Assembly (NCBI GenBank): GCA_002102225.1
Contig: LQPB01000020.1
Span: 1 to 64,000, forward strand
Length of the DNA: 64,000 nt
Direction of reading: 5' to 3'
DNA from: Mycobacterium interjectum
Lineage (GTDB): Bacteria > Actinomycetota > Actinomycetes > Mycobacteriales > Mycobacteriaceae
Part shown: positions 17,718-26,441 of the stretch, piece by piece
How positions within the stretch are numbered: the stretch's first letter is position 1
How the letters are laid out: the number at the start of each line of letters is the position of its first letter
Notes under the pieces: generated by a model
What the model was told of the DNA's origin: nothing
Database searches by the model: none
Seen by the model: the letters and a program-made list of their open reading frames with translations, nothing else
Made by a program: the position numbers and the translations under genes

Positions 17718-18743
17718 TCAGCCGTCGAGTGCGGGCGGCGCGGGCTGCGCCGGCTCGGCTTCCAGCCCGTCGAGCGCCTCGTCGGCCAGCGCCCGGCCCG
17801 CGGCGATGACCTCCACCGCCCGGTGAAACTCCAGGCCCCGGCACGTCGAGCGCGGCACCTCGATCAGCAGGTCGGGCGGGTAGGCGGCCAGTGTGTGGCG
17901 CGCCAGCGCGGACTGGGCGATGTCGATCGTGCGGTTCATCACCTCGAAGCTGCCCAGTTTGGGCACCACCGGAAGCTCGGCGACGTCGTCGGGTCCGACC
18001 TCTTCGGCGTCCGCATCGTCCGATCCGAACCTGCCGAGCACCGCTCGCGCGGTCGGCCGGTCCAGCAGGGACCGCGCCGCCGTGGTGTCCAGCAGCGCGG
18101 ACGTGCTGCGCACCATGCGGCTCAGCCACTCGACGGTGGCCCCCGGTTCCGCGTCGCGGTCGTCTTCGATGCCGCCGGCCTCGCTGCCGCTGAGGCTGAC
18201 CGCGATCGTCAGGTCGGCGTTCACCGCGGCGATCGGCGCCATCGGCAGCGGATCGAGGATGCCGCCGTCGGCCAGCAGGCGCCCGTCGAACGCGTGCGGC
18301 GCGATCACCCCCGGAATGGCGATGGACGCGCGGATCGCCTCGTCGAGGGGGCCGCGCTGAAACCACACCGACTTGCCGGCCAGCAGATCGGTCGCGACGG
18401 CGGTGTAGGGGATGGCGAGCTCCTCGATGGACACCGGCCCGAGGATGTCGCGCACCGCGTCCAGGATCTTCCCGGCCCGTAGCACGCCGGCCGCGCTGAT
18501 CGACGGGTCCAGCAGGCGCAGGATGGTGCGTTGGGTCAGGGACTTCGCCCAGTCCGCGAACTCGTCGAGTCGCCCCGCCGCGTGCAGGCCGCCGACCATC
18601 GCGCCCATCGAGGAACCGGCGACCCCGACCACCTCGTAGCCGCGGGCCTGCAGCGCCTCGATCACGCCGATGTGGGCGTAGCCACGGGCGCCGCCGCTGC
18701 CTAGCGCCAGTGCCACCCGAGTGGGGGATGAGCGGTGCGGCAT
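17718..18743 (-). CDS. Patatin-like phospholipase, RssA/NTE type, Rv1063c-like
   Basis: The 341-residue protein has the oxyanion loop LGSGGARGYAHIGV (14-27), the elbow GSSMGAM with Ser45 and the dyad Asp in LLADGGILDPLP (about 163). It belongs to the RssA/neuropathy-target-esterase branch. ATG 18743 is preferred: CAGAAT sits 6 bases upstream, close to the leaderless pattern. An ATG at 18773 would add ten residues. The C-terminal 150 residues are less conserved and acidic in part. Confidence 0.87.
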   Translation of the reverse strand: MPHRSSPTRVALALGSGGARGYAHIGVIEALQARGYEVVGVAGSSMGAMVGGLHAAGRLDEFADWAKSLTQRTILRLLDPSISAAGVLRAGKILDAVRDILGPVSIEELAIPYTAVATDLLAGKSVWFQRGPLDEAIRASIAIPGVIAPHAFDGRLLADGGILDPLPMAPIAAVNADLTIAVSLSGSEAGGIEDDRDAEPGATVEWLSRMVRSTSALLDTTAARSLLDRPTARAVLGRFGSDDADAEEVGPDDVAELPVVPKLGSFEVMNRTIDIAQSALARHTLAAYPPDLLIEVPRSTCRGLEFHRAVEVIAAGRALADEALDGLEAEPAQPAPPALDG

Positions 18744-18831
18744 GTCTTCATTCTGCGCGGCGGAACCCGCCATCGGCGGCCCGGCGGCCCTTTTTTGTAC
18801 CCGTGATCACAATTGCGCGGGGGCGACCGGC

Positions 18832-19275
18832 CTACCCGCATTCGTCGCCGGCGGCCGCACGCGCGGCGGTGATCACGGCCGCCTGCCTGGCCAGCGTCAG
18901 CTCCGACCATCGGGCGCCCCAGGTGCCGGGTGTGCCCGACGGCGACGCCTGCACCATCGCCAGGTACGGCTCGAGCAGCGACGCACCCGTCCTGGGCTGG
19001 GCTTCCATCCAGACTTTTGCGGCGTGACAGGCCTGGAAGTACTCCTCCTCGGTCGAATCCGCGGGGACGTCGACCCTGGTCGTCACCCCGCCGGGGGTGA
19101 GCCCGATGGCGTCCGGCGGTGCCGAGGCCGGGCCGCGGGGGATGCCCGACGGGCGCGCCGACACGGACGGCGGGGCGCCGCCGTGGGTGCCATGCGAGCA
19201 GCCCGCGACCGCGACGAGAAGGGCCGCGACGACAAGCCCGCGCCGCAGCCCGGGGCGATGACGGCAACGGCGCAC
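18832..19275 (-). CDS. lpqV: Lipoprotein LpqV
   Basis: The 147-residue protein has a signal peptide with an arginine-rich n-region, a hydrophobic core LVVAALLVAVAG and the lipobox cysteine at residue 26. The mature part has a Gly/Pro/Ser-rich linker, then a helical domain with FQACHAAKVW and AGDECG cysteines that may form a disulfide. Size and position match LpqV (Rv1064c). The GTG start is supported by a leaderless -10 six bases upstream. It is divergent from the cysteine dioxygenase gene. Function unknown. Confidence 0.85.
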   Translation of the reverse strand: MRRCRHRPGLRRGLVVAALLVAVAGCSHGTHGGAPPSVSARPSGIPRGPASAPPDAIGLTPGGVTTRVDVPADSTEEEYFQACHAAKVWMEAQPRTGASLLEPYLAMVQASPSGTPGTWGARWSELTLARQAAVITAARAAAGDECG

Positions 19276-19281
19276 GGTCTC

Positions 19282-19287
19282 AATCTA
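19282..19287 (-). promoter_or_regulatory. -10 element of leaderless lpqV
   Basis: On the minus strand TAGATT is followed by six bases and then the GTG of lpqV. Confidence 0.6.
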
Positions 19288-19387
19288 TGCAACACTGGCG
19301 ACCGTGATGGAGCGCTTCGGATTTTGCGAGTGTTGTCGGCCCTAACACGCCGCCGCTTGCCCATCCGCAGACCCTGGAGCTCCTCGA

Positions 19388-19966
19388 ATGTCCGTTTCTT
19401 TTGCGACGCCTGGCGTCGTCTCGTCCCCCCTGAAGCCCGCGTCGGGACCCACGCGGCTGCGGGTGCCCGACCTGCTGCACGCCACCGACCAGGCCGCCGA
19501 CCACGTGCTGAGCGGGCGCGTTGACCACCTGCTGCCCAGGGGCGGGGTGCCGGATTCCAAGCGCTGGTTCACCCGCATTCATGGCGACGAGGAACTGGAC
19601 GTCTGGCTGATCAGCTGGGTGCCGGGTCACGCCACCGAGTTGCACGACCACGGCGGGTCGCTGGGTGCGCTGACCGTGGTGTCCGGCTCACTCAGCGAAT
19701 TCCGTTGGGACGGAAAGGGTTTGCGGCGGCGCCGGTTGGACGCCGGCGATCAGGCCGGGTTCCCGCTGGGCTGGGTGCATGACGTGGTGTGGGCGCCCAG
19801 GCCCGTTCCGCGGCCGGCGACGAAGGCGGTGCCCGCGGTGGCGCCGACGCTGAGCGTGCACGCCTACTCGCCGCCGCTGACCGCGATGTCGTACTACGAG
19901 GTCACCGACCGCAACAGGTTGCGCCGCAATCGCACCGAACTGACCGACGAACCGGAGGGATCCTGA
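19388..19966 (+). CDS. Cysteine dioxygenase, Rv1065-like
   Basis: The 192-residue cupin has the type I cysteine dioxygenase iron site: His86 and His88 in ATELHDHGGS and His131 in GWVHDV. It would oxidise cysteine to cysteine sulfinate with O2 in the cytoplasm, lowering free cysteine. GGAG lies 9 bases before the ATG at 19388. The stop codon overlaps the start of the rhodanese gene (TGATG), so both are translated together. True substrate preference (cysteine or another thiol) is inferred from the family. Confidence 0.88.
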   Translation: MSVSFATPGVVSSPLKPASGPTRLRVPDLLHATDQAADHVLSGRVDHLLPRGGVPDSKRWFTRIHGDEELDVWLISWVPGHATELHDHGGSLGALTVVSGSLSEFRWDGKGLRRRRLDAGDQAGFPLGWVHDVVWAPRPVPRPATKAVPAVAPTLSVHAYSPPLTAMSYYEVTDRNRLRRNRTELTDEPEGS

Positions 19967-20406
19967 TGAGCCGCATCGACGTTGTCCTGAGATCGGCCCG
20001 GCGCCGGTTTCGCCGCCTGCGCGCCACCGAGGTGCCCGAGGCGCTGCGGCGCGGAGCCGTGCTCGTCGACATCCGGCCGCAGGCCCAGCGCTTCCGCGAG
20101 GGCGAGCTGCCGGGCGCGCTGGTGATCGAACGCAACGTCCTGGAGTGGCGGTGCGACCCGACCAGCGACGCCAAGCTGCCCGAGGCCGTCGGCGACGACG
20201 TCGAATGGGTGATCGTGTGCTCCGAGGGCTACACGTCCAGCCTGGCGGCCGCCGCGCTGCTGGACATCGGGCTGCACCGCGCCACGGACGTCATCGGCGG
20301 CTACCAGGCGATCGCCAGTTCTGGGGTCCTCGACCAATTGATCGGTACCTCCGCCGGCCCGGGGGTGCTGGCGCGCACGGCCACAACGGTGCACCGCTGG
20401 CTCTAA
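19966..20406 (+). CDS. Rhodanese-like sulfurtransferase, Rv1066-like
   Basis: The 146-residue single-domain rhodanese has VLVDIRPQAQRFREGELPGA (residues 32-51) and the active loop VCSEGYTSS with the persulfide-forming Cys85. It probably handles sulfane sulfur linked to cysteine breakdown by the preceding dioxygenase. GGAGGGATCCTG before the ATG is an excellent ribosome site embedded in the end of the upstream gene. Its stop abuts the stop of the convergent gene with no gap. Confidence 0.88.
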   Translation: MSRIDVVLRSARRRFRRLRATEVPEALRRGAVLVDIRPQAQRFREGELPGALVIERNVLEWRCDPTSDAKLPEAVGDDVEWVIVCSEGYTSSLAAAALLDIGLHRATDVIGGYQAIASSGVLDQLIGTSAGPGVLARTATTVHRWL

Positions 20407-22161
20407 TCACCCGGTGGAGGTGGCATCGGAATGGAGCAGCGGCCGCAGCTTGGCGGTCTTGTCCGCGGTCCACCCGGGCGGCGAGAGCACAGCGGCCCAG
20501 CCGTCGGCCGCATCGGCGACATAGTGGTGGCCATGTCCGGCCGGCACGTCGACGGCCACCGCCATGTCCGCGGTGACCTGAAGGAAGGTCACCACCGGGA
20601 TCCAATAGGTTTCGGGCAGCACGTCATACCCGCGCTTTTCCCGAAGCCAGTCGGGCTTGGCGAACAGCAGGTCGGGCGTCCACCAGGCGATCGGATCGGA
20701 GGCGTGCTGTAGATACACCACCCGCGGGTGGTCCCACGGTTGGTTGGGGCGCCCCAAATCGCTTGGGCGGGCGACGAAGCGGACGCTCCTGCCGTCGTTG
20801 TAGATCGGCAACCACTGCGGCGATCCCGCATCGCGGGTGGAGGTCAAATCGGTCCAGATCGTGTTCTGGAACGTCGGCCCGCTGAACAGCGCGCCGTCGG
20901 TGCGGGCCAGGACGTTGTTCAGGCTCATGAACGGCGCCTCGCCGCCGAACGATCCGAGGCTCTCGCCGAACACCACGAGCTTGGGGCGCTGCGCCTCCGG
21001 CAGCTGGCGGATCAGCCGATCGACGGCCTCGAAGAGCGCCTGGCCGGCATGCCGCGCGTTCTCCTTGTCCACCAGGAACGACAGCCAGCTCGGCAGGAAC
21101 GAGTACTGCATGCTGACGATCGCGGTGTTGCCGTTGTACATGTACTCGAGCGCATCGGCTTCGGCCTCGTTGATCCAGCCGGTGCCCGTGGTGGTCGCGA
21201 CCGCGACCACGGCGCGCTGCAGTCCACCGGTGCGCTGCAACTCACGCGCCGCCAGGTCGGCGGTCGCGGTGATGTCGTCAGCGGAGTTCAGTCCGGCGTA
21301 GGCCCGGATTGGTTGGGCGGCCGGGGTCCCGTTAAATGCGGTGAGTTGGGCAACCGTCGGGCCGGCTTGCACGAAGATGCGGCCCTGATGGCCCAGCGAC
21401 TCCCACGACACCAGTGACTGCGGGCCCCCGGAGCGCAGCGGCGTCTTCGGGGGCGCGCTATCGGGATTCATCTCGTTGTTCGCCGAGGCGAACGTGTTGT
21501 TCATGGTGCGCATGGCGAACTTGAGCACGACGCCGTTGAGCAGCGTGATGGTGAGCGTCACGAGCACGACCACGACGATGGTCACCGAAAGACGAAACGG
21601 GGCAATTCGATCCAGCTGCTCGACCAGAAAGCGAACCAGCCAGCGGATGAACTGGCCAAGCTCGACCAAAGCGAACAGCACCACCAGCGACAGCCCGCCC
21701 GCGATCGGGTAGTCGTACCAGTGCAGGTGTTCGACACCCATCAGATCGCGCACGTTGTCCTGCCAGACGTGAAACCGGATCGCCATGACCACCATGCCGG
21801 CGGCCCCGACCGGGATCATCACCATCCATGCCCATCGCGGCGCCGGCGGGCTGTAATTGCGGGTGCGCATGTACCGGACCAGCCAGACCGCGAACACTCC
21901 AAACCCGTAGCCGATCGCGCCGGAGATGCCGCTGACCAGGCCCTGGAACAGCGCCCCGCGCGGCAACAGCGACGGCGTCATCGAAAACCAGATGAAGATG
22001 AGGCCGACCGCGGTGCCCATGAAGGTGTAATGCCTTACCCACCAAGGCCGTTTGGGTGAGCGTGGTTCGCGAGACGTGCCGGCTTCCGGTTTCGGTTCCG
22101 GCTCGGCGTCGCGGTCGGCTTCCTCTTCGGGGGCGGTCGTCGCGGAACCTGGGTCGCTCAT
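20407..22161 (-). CDS. Membrane-anchored alpha/beta hydrolase, Rv1069c-like
   Basis: The 584-residue protein has a charged acidic N-tail (1-40), about five transmembrane segments between residues 45 and 215, and a C-terminal catalytic domain of about 340 residues with FGESLGSFGGE as the nucleophile elbow. This is the DUF2319/Abhydrolase_9 pair of domains. The likely role is ester or lipid hydrolysis at the membrane; the substrate is unknown. It lies 9 bases after echA8 on the same strand, so it is the last gene of an echA9-echA8 operon. Confidence 0.85.
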   Translation of the reverse strand: MSDPGSATTAPEEEADRDAEPEPKPEAGTSREPRSPKRPWWVRHYTFMGTAVGLIFIWFSMTPSLLPRGALFQGLVSGISGAIGYGFGVFAVWLVRYMRTRNYSPPAPRWAWMVMIPVGAAGMVVMAIRFHVWQDNVRDLMGVEHLHWYDYPIAGGLSLVVLFALVELGQFIRWLVRFLVEQLDRIAPFRLSVTIVVVVLVTLTITLLNGVVLKFAMRTMNNTFASANNEMNPDSAPPKTPLRSGGPQSLVSWESLGHQGRIFVQAGPTVAQLTAFNGTPAAQPIRAYAGLNSADDITATADLAARELQRTGGLQRAVVAVATTTGTGWINEAEADALEYMYNGNTAIVSMQYSFLPSWLSFLVDKENARHAGQALFEAVDRLIRQLPEAQRPKLVVFGESLGSFGGEAPFMSLNNVLARTDGALFSGPTFQNTIWTDLTSTRDAGSPQWLPIYNDGRSVRFVARPSDLGRPNQPWDHPRVVYLQHASDPIAWWTPDLLFAKPDWLREKRGYDVLPETYWIPVVTFLQVTADMAVAVDVPAGHGHHYVADAADGWAAVLSPPGWTADKTAKLRPLLHSDATSTG

Positions 22162-22170
22162 CGAAGCGTC

Positions 22171-22950
22171 CTATCGGTGGGTGAAGTTGGGGGGCCGCTT
22201 CTCGATGAATGCCGCCATTCCCTCGGACTGGTCCTCTGTCGCGAATGTGGAATGGAACAGCCTGCGCTCGTAGAGAAGTCCCTCGGACAGCGTGGATTCG
22301 AAGGCGCGGTTGACGGCTTCCTTGGCCATCCGCGCCGCCGAGCGCGACATCTGCGAAATGGTGGTGGCGACGGCCTTGGCCTCGGTCAGCAGGTCGTCGG
22401 CGGGCACCACCCGCGACACCAGGCCGCTGCGTTCGGCTTCGGCGGCGTCGATGGTGCGCCCGGTCAGGATGAGGTCCATGGCCTTGGCCTTGCCGATGGC
22501 GCGGGTGAGCCGCTGCGAACCGCCCATGCCCGGCAGCACGCCGAGTTTGATCTCCGGCTGGCCGAACTTCGCCGTATCGGCCGCGATCAGCAGGTCGCAC
22601 ATCATCGCCAGCTCGCAGCCGCCGCCCAGCGCGTGACCGGCCACCGCGGCGATGGTGGGGGTGCGGACCGCGGCCAGTTTGCCCCAGGCAGCGAAGAAAT
22701 CGGCGTCGAACGCGTCGGCGAACGTCAGGGCGGCCATTTCCTTGATGTCGGCGCCGGCGGCGAACGCCTTGGCCGAACCGGTGATGACGATCGCCCCGAT
22801 GCCGGGATCGTTGTCCAGTTCGGTTGCCGCGCTGGTGACTTCGCGCATCACCTGGCTGTTGAGCGCGTTGAGCGCCTGCGGGCGGTTCAGCGTGATGATC
22901 CCGACCCGCTGATCGCGCTCGACGAGGATGGTCTCGTAGTTATCGGTCAC
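22171..22950 (-). CDS. echA8: Enoyl-CoA hydratase EchA8
   Basis: The 259-residue crotonase-fold protein has the oxyanion-hole elements AAGADIKEM (64-72) and GHALGGGCE (106-113) and both catalytic glutamates, Glu113 and Glu133 (QPEIKLG). It should hydrate trans-2-enoyl-CoA in beta-oxidation. In M. tuberculosis EchA8 is essential and has been reported to bind rather than hydrate some substrates. The GTG at 22950 follows AAAGGCGG. It is 13 bases downstream of echA9 and 9 upstream of the hydrolase gene. Confidence 0.93.
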   Translation of the reverse strand: MTDNYETILVERDQRVGIITLNRPQALNALNSQVMREVTSAATELDNDPGIGAIVITGSAKAFAAGADIKEMAALTFADAFDADFFAAWGKLAAVRTPTIAAVAGHALGGGCELAMMCDLLIAADTAKFGQPEIKLGVLPGMGGSQRLTRAIGKAKAMDLILTGRTIDAAEAERSGLVSRVVPADDLLTEAKAVATTISQMSRSAARMAKEAVNRAFESTLSEGLLYERRLFHSTFATEDQSEGMAAFIEKRPPNFTHR

Positions 22951-22963
22951 CCGAACCGCCTTT

Positions 22964-24010
22964 CTAGAATTTCAGGTCGTCGTCGACCGGCGCGAAATAC
23001 GCCTCGACATCGGCCGCGGTGATTTCGGCCAGTGTCGCCGGCGACCACTTCGGATTGCGATCTTTGTCGATGATCTGCGCGCGGATGCCCTCCACCAGGT
23101 CGTGTGAGCGCGCCGAGGCGCTCGACACCCGATAGTCCTGCACCAGAACGTCTTCCAGCGTCTCCATCTTGGCGGCCCGGCGCACCGCCTCCAGTGCCAC
23201 CGACACGGCGATGGGGGAGCGGGTGGTGATCAGGTCGGCGGCGTCGTTCGCCGGCCCGGCGCCGGGACCCCCATGACCGCGCAGGGCCGCGAGGATGTCT
23301 TCGACCGTGTCACCCGCGAAACACTGGTCGATCCAATCGCGTTGCGCGGCAAGCTCACTCGGCGGCGGCTCGATTGCGTGGGTGGCCAGCGCACGGTCGA
23401 TGCCGTCGGCCACGATCGTCGCGGTGAACGCGTCCAGGTGGTCGTGCGGGACGTAGTGGTCGGCGAATCCCATGGCGATGGCGTCGGATCCGGAGAACGG
23501 CGCCCCGGTCAGGGCTGCGTAGCGGCCGAGCCCGCCCGGTGCCCGGGAAAGCAGAAACGCCCCGCCGACGTCGGGGATGAACCCGATGCCCACCTCCGGC
23601 ATTGCCACCTTTGAGGTTTCGGTCACCACCCGCACGCTGCCGTGCGCGCTGACACCGACCCCGCCGCCCATCACGATGCCGTCCATCAACGACACGTAGG
23701 GCTTGGCGAACCTGCCGATCTGACCGTCAAGCAGGTACTCGTCGCGCCAGAACTTCCGTACCTCGACGCCGTCCTTGCGGGCGCTGTGGTAGACCGCGAC
23801 CACGTCGCCGCCGGCGCACAGGCCGCGATCGCCCGTCCCCGCCAGCACCACCGCGCGCACCGCGTCGTCGTTTTCCCAGCGGGTGAGCACGGCGCTCAGC
23901 GCGTCCACCATGTTCTGATTCAGCGAGTTGATGGCCTTGGGGCGATTGAGCGTGATCAGCCCGACCCCGCCTTCGACTCGGGTCAGAACTTCATCGGATT
24001 CGTCACTCAA
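22964..24010 (-). CDS. echA9: 3-hydroxyisobutyryl-CoA hydrolase / enoyl-CoA hydratase EchA9
   Basis: The 348-residue crotonase-fold protein has GLCAGGDV (63-70), [14 protein letters not shown] (111-124) and [14 protein letters not shown] with Glu139 and Asp147. These, plus the extra C-terminal 100 residues, mark the 3-hydroxyisobutyryl-CoA hydrolase subgroup of valine breakdown. The start is taken as TTG at 24010, because GGGAGG sits 8 bases before it and the homologous protein begins at this point (DESDEVL). An upstream TTG at 24049 has no ribosome site. It heads an operon with echA8. Confidence 0.9.
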   Translation of the reverse strand: MSDESDEVLTRVEGGVGLITLNRPKAINSLNQNMVDALSAVLTRWENDDAVRAVVLAGTGDRGLCAGGDVVAVYHSARKDGVEVRKFWRDEYLLDGQIGRFAKPYVSLMDGIVMGGGVGVSAHGSVRVVTETSKVAMPEVGIGFIPDVGGAFLLSRAPGGLGRYAALTGAPFSGSDAIAMGFADHYVPHDHLDAFTATIVADGIDRALATHAIEPPPSELAAQRDWIDQCFAGDTVEDILAALRGHGGPGAGPANDAADLITTRSPIAVSVALEAVRRAAKMETLEDVLVQDYRVSSASARSHDLVEGIRAQIIDKDRNPKWSPATLAEITAADVEAYFAPVDDDLKF

Positions 24011-24241
24011 CGCGCCAGCCTCCCATCGCCGCCCGGTCTCGACCAGCAATCTAGATCGTCACGACTGAAGCGATGCCCGCGGGTAAGGTTTATGTTTGAC
24101 AGGACGACAACAGCAGAGCCCGTTTAAATTGCCTCGAAACGCCCAGAAAACAGCAGGTCCGTTGGGAACCCTGGCGACCCGCTGGTCGTTGAGCAAGTGT
24201 TCGCATAGCTCGAACCCATAGCCATAAGAGAGGATCCGACG

Positions 24242-25078
24242 GTGCGGGAGACAAGTAACCCGGTATTTCGCTCGCTGCCCAAGCAGCAGGGCGGATACGC
24301 GCAATTCGGCACTGCAGCAGCCCCCGGCTACTACCAGGCCGACCCCTACACAGCTCCCTACCAGGAGACCAAGGCTTCCCGTCCGCTGACCATCGACGAC
24401 GTCGTCACCAAGACCGGCATGACGCTGGCCGTGCTGACCGCCGCGGCCGTCGTGTCCTACTTCCTGGTGGCGTCCAACCTCACGCTGGCAATGCCGCTGA
24501 CCCTGATCGGCGCGCTCGGCGGCCTGGGTCTGGTGCTGATCGCGACCTTCGGTCGCAAGCAGGACAACCCCGCGATCGTGCTGAGCTACGCCGTCCTCGA
24601 GGGGCTGTTCCTCGGCGCCGTCTCGTTCGTTTTCGCCAATTTCCAGGTCTCCAACGCCAACGCCGGTGCGCTGATCGGCGAGGCCGTGCTGGGCACCTTC
24701 GGTGTGTTCTTCGGGATGCTCGTGGTCTACAAGACCGGCGCCATCCGGGTCACACCCAAGTTCACCCGGATGGTGGTCGCCGCCCTGTTCGGGGTGCTGT
24801 TCTTGATGCTCGGCAACTTCGTGCTGGCGATGTTCCACGTGAACGGCGGCGCGGGCCTGGGCCTGCGCAGCGGCGGACCGATCGCGATCATCTTCTCGCT
24901 GGTGTGCATCGCCATCGCGGCGTTCAGCTTCCTGATCGACTTCGACGCGGCCGACCAGATGATCCGCGCCGGCGCGCCGGAGAAGGCGGCGTGGGGCATC
25001 GCGCTGGGCCTGACCGTCACCCTGGTCTGGCTGTACCTCGAGATCCTGCGCCTGCTCAGTTACCTGCAAAACGACTAG
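24242..25078 (+). CDS. Bax inhibitor-1/YccA family membrane protein, Rv1072-like
   Basis: The 278-residue protein has a soluble N-terminal 55 residues and then seven transmembrane helices. It matches the bacterial BaxI_1 group: the conserved C-terminal FLIDFDAADQMI (residues about 228-239) supplies the paired aspartates of the pH-sensitive calcium-leak site in this superfamily. Its function in mycobacteria is unknown. The GTG at 24242 has AGAGAGGATC upstream. A strong intrinsic terminator follows the stop. Confidence 0.88.
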   Translation: MRETSNPVFRSLPKQQGGYAQFGTAAAPGYYQADPYTAPYQETKASRPLTIDDVVTKTGMTLAVLTAAAVVSYFLVASNLTLAMPLTLIGALGGLGLVLIATFGRKQDNPAIVLSYAVLEGLFLGAVSFVFANFQVSNANAGALIGEAVLGTFGVFFGMLVVYKTGAIRVTPKFTRMVVAALFGVLFLMLGNFVLAMFHVNGGAGLGLRSGGPIAIIFSLVCIAIAAFSFLIDFDAADQMIRAGAPEKAAWGIALGLTVTLVWLYLEILRLLSYLQND

Positions 25079-25095
25079 CCCCGGCTCCGACGGGG

Positions 25096-25130
25096 AAAAA
25101 CCGGCACGCCCGTGGGCGTGCCGGTTTTTT
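25096..25130 (+). terminator. Intrinsic terminator after the Bax-inhibitor-like gene
   Basis: A perfect 11-base stem (25101-25111 with 25114-25124) is followed by six T and preceded by five A, so it could stop transcription in both directions. It starts 18 bases after the stop codon. Confidence 0.92.
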
Positions 25131-25215
25131 GTGCCTTGACGGCCTTGCCGGTGCGCTGACGGCGGGGCCTGTCGGCGTGGCGCCGCCCTGATTTCACACC
25201 CGAGGCCGCCGCGCA

Positions 25216-25243
25216 TGTCACAACCGCGACGGCCGGATGCGTC
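25216..25243 (+). promoter_or_regulatory. ECF41-type promoter of the oxidoreductase-sigma operon
   Basis: TGTCACA (25216-25222) and CGTC (25240-25243) are separated by 17 bases. The published ECF41 consensus is TGTCACA with CGTC about 16 bases later, placed upstream of the partner gene. Here it lies 37 bases before the oxidoreductase start, and the co-transcribed gene is an ECF41 sigma factor, so autoregulation is likely. Confidence 0.75.
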
Positions 25244-25280
25244 TGCTGGTCAGACACATCCACTCGGGAAAGGCAGGACC

Positions 25281-26441
25281 ATGAAGCACATCGTGATCAT
25301 CGGCGGCGGCTACGCGGGCATGGCTGCGACGACCCGCCTGGCACGCCGGGTCAAGGGCCGCGACGACGTGCGCCTCACCCTGGTGAACCCGCAGACGCGG
25401 TTCACCGAGCGGCTGCGGCTGCACGAGGCGGCCTCGGGCCGGCAGCTGGCCGATCTGCAGATCCCGGCGATGCTCGCCGGCACCGACGTCGAATTCGTCC
25501 AGGGCTGGGTGACCGGCGTCGACGCCGACGCGCAGACCGTTCGACTCGACGACGAGCGCATGATCGGATACGACACCCTGGTGTATGCGCTGGGCAGCGT
25601 CGCCGATAGCCAGGACGTGCCCGGCGTCGACGAATTCGCCTACACGCTCGACAGCGCCCGCGACGCCGTCCTGCTGGCCCAGCAGCTGGACGGGCTCGGC
25701 TCCGGCACGGTGGTGGTGGCGGGCGGCGGCCTGACCGGAATCGAATCGGCGGCCGAGATCGCCGAGCAGCATCCGGGACTCGACGTCGTGTTGCTCAGCC
25801 GGCAGGTGCCCGGGTCCACCATGGGCCCCAAGGCGCGCGCCCGGCTACACGCGGGTCTGGACCGGTTGGGCGTGCGGATCCGGGCCGGCGTCGACGTCGT
25901 CAAGGTGATGCCCGACGGGGTCGCCCTGGCCGACGGCGAGGTGGTCTCCTCGCGGGCGGTGCTGTGGGTGACCGGCGTGCGGGTGTCACCGGTCGCGGCC
26001 GCCGCGGGGATGTGCGTCGACGAGCGCGGCCGGATCATCACCGATGCGTCGCTGCGCTCGGTGTCGCACCCCAACGTGTACGTCGTCGGTGACGCCGCGG
26101 CGATTCGGCAACCGTACGGCCTGATGCACGGGACCTGCCAGAGCGGCATCCCGACGGGTCTGCACGCCGCCGCCAACATCGCCCGGGAACTCAAGGCCAA
26201 GCAGCCCAGGCGGTTCCGATTCGGCTACATCCATCAGCCGGTGAGCCTGGGACGGCACGACGGCGTCATCCAGTTCACCCATCCCGATGACAGCCCGACG
26301 CGGTTCTACTTGGCGGGACGGTGGGCCGTGGCATACAAGGAAACGGTGAGCGCGAGCCCGTGGACGACGTACCGTTTGCTCAAGGTGCTGCCCTGGCTGG
26401 GGGCGGCGACATGGCGGCGGGGCGGGAGCTTCACCCGATGA
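25281..26441 (+). CDS. FAD-dependent NAD(P) oxidoreductase, ECF41 partner
   Basis: The 386-residue protein has an FAD-binding GGGYAGMAA (residues 8-16), a second dinucleotide site GGGLTGIESA (about 152-161) and a C-terminal FAD motif VYVVGDAAAI (about 271-280). This is the pattern of NADH dehydrogenase-like/AIF-type pyridine nucleotide-disulfide oxidoreductases without redox cysteines. AAAGGCAGG precedes the ATG at 25281. The stop overlaps the sigma gene start (ATGA). Oxidoreductases are one of the three partner classes (COE) regularly encoded beside ECF41 sigma factors. Electron acceptor unknown. Confidence 0.88.
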   Translation: MKHIVIIGGGYAGMAATTRLARRVKGRDDVRLTLVNPQTRFTERLRLHEAASGRQLADLQIPAMLAGTDVEFVQGWVTGVDADAQTVRLDDERMIGYDTLVYALGSVADSQDVPGVDEFAYTLDSARDAVLLAQQLDGLGSGTVVVAGGGLTGIESAAEIAEQHPGLDVVLLSRQVPGSTMGPKARARLHAGLDRLGVRIRAGVDVVKVMPDGVALADGEVVSSRAVLWVTGVRVSPVAAAAGMCVDERGRIITDASLRSVSHPNVYVVGDAAAIRQPYGLMHGTCQSGIPTGLHAAANIARELKAKQPRRFRFGYIHQPVSLGRHDGVIQFTHPDDSPTRFYLAGRWAVAYKETVSASPWTTYRLLKVLPWLGAATWRRGGSFTR

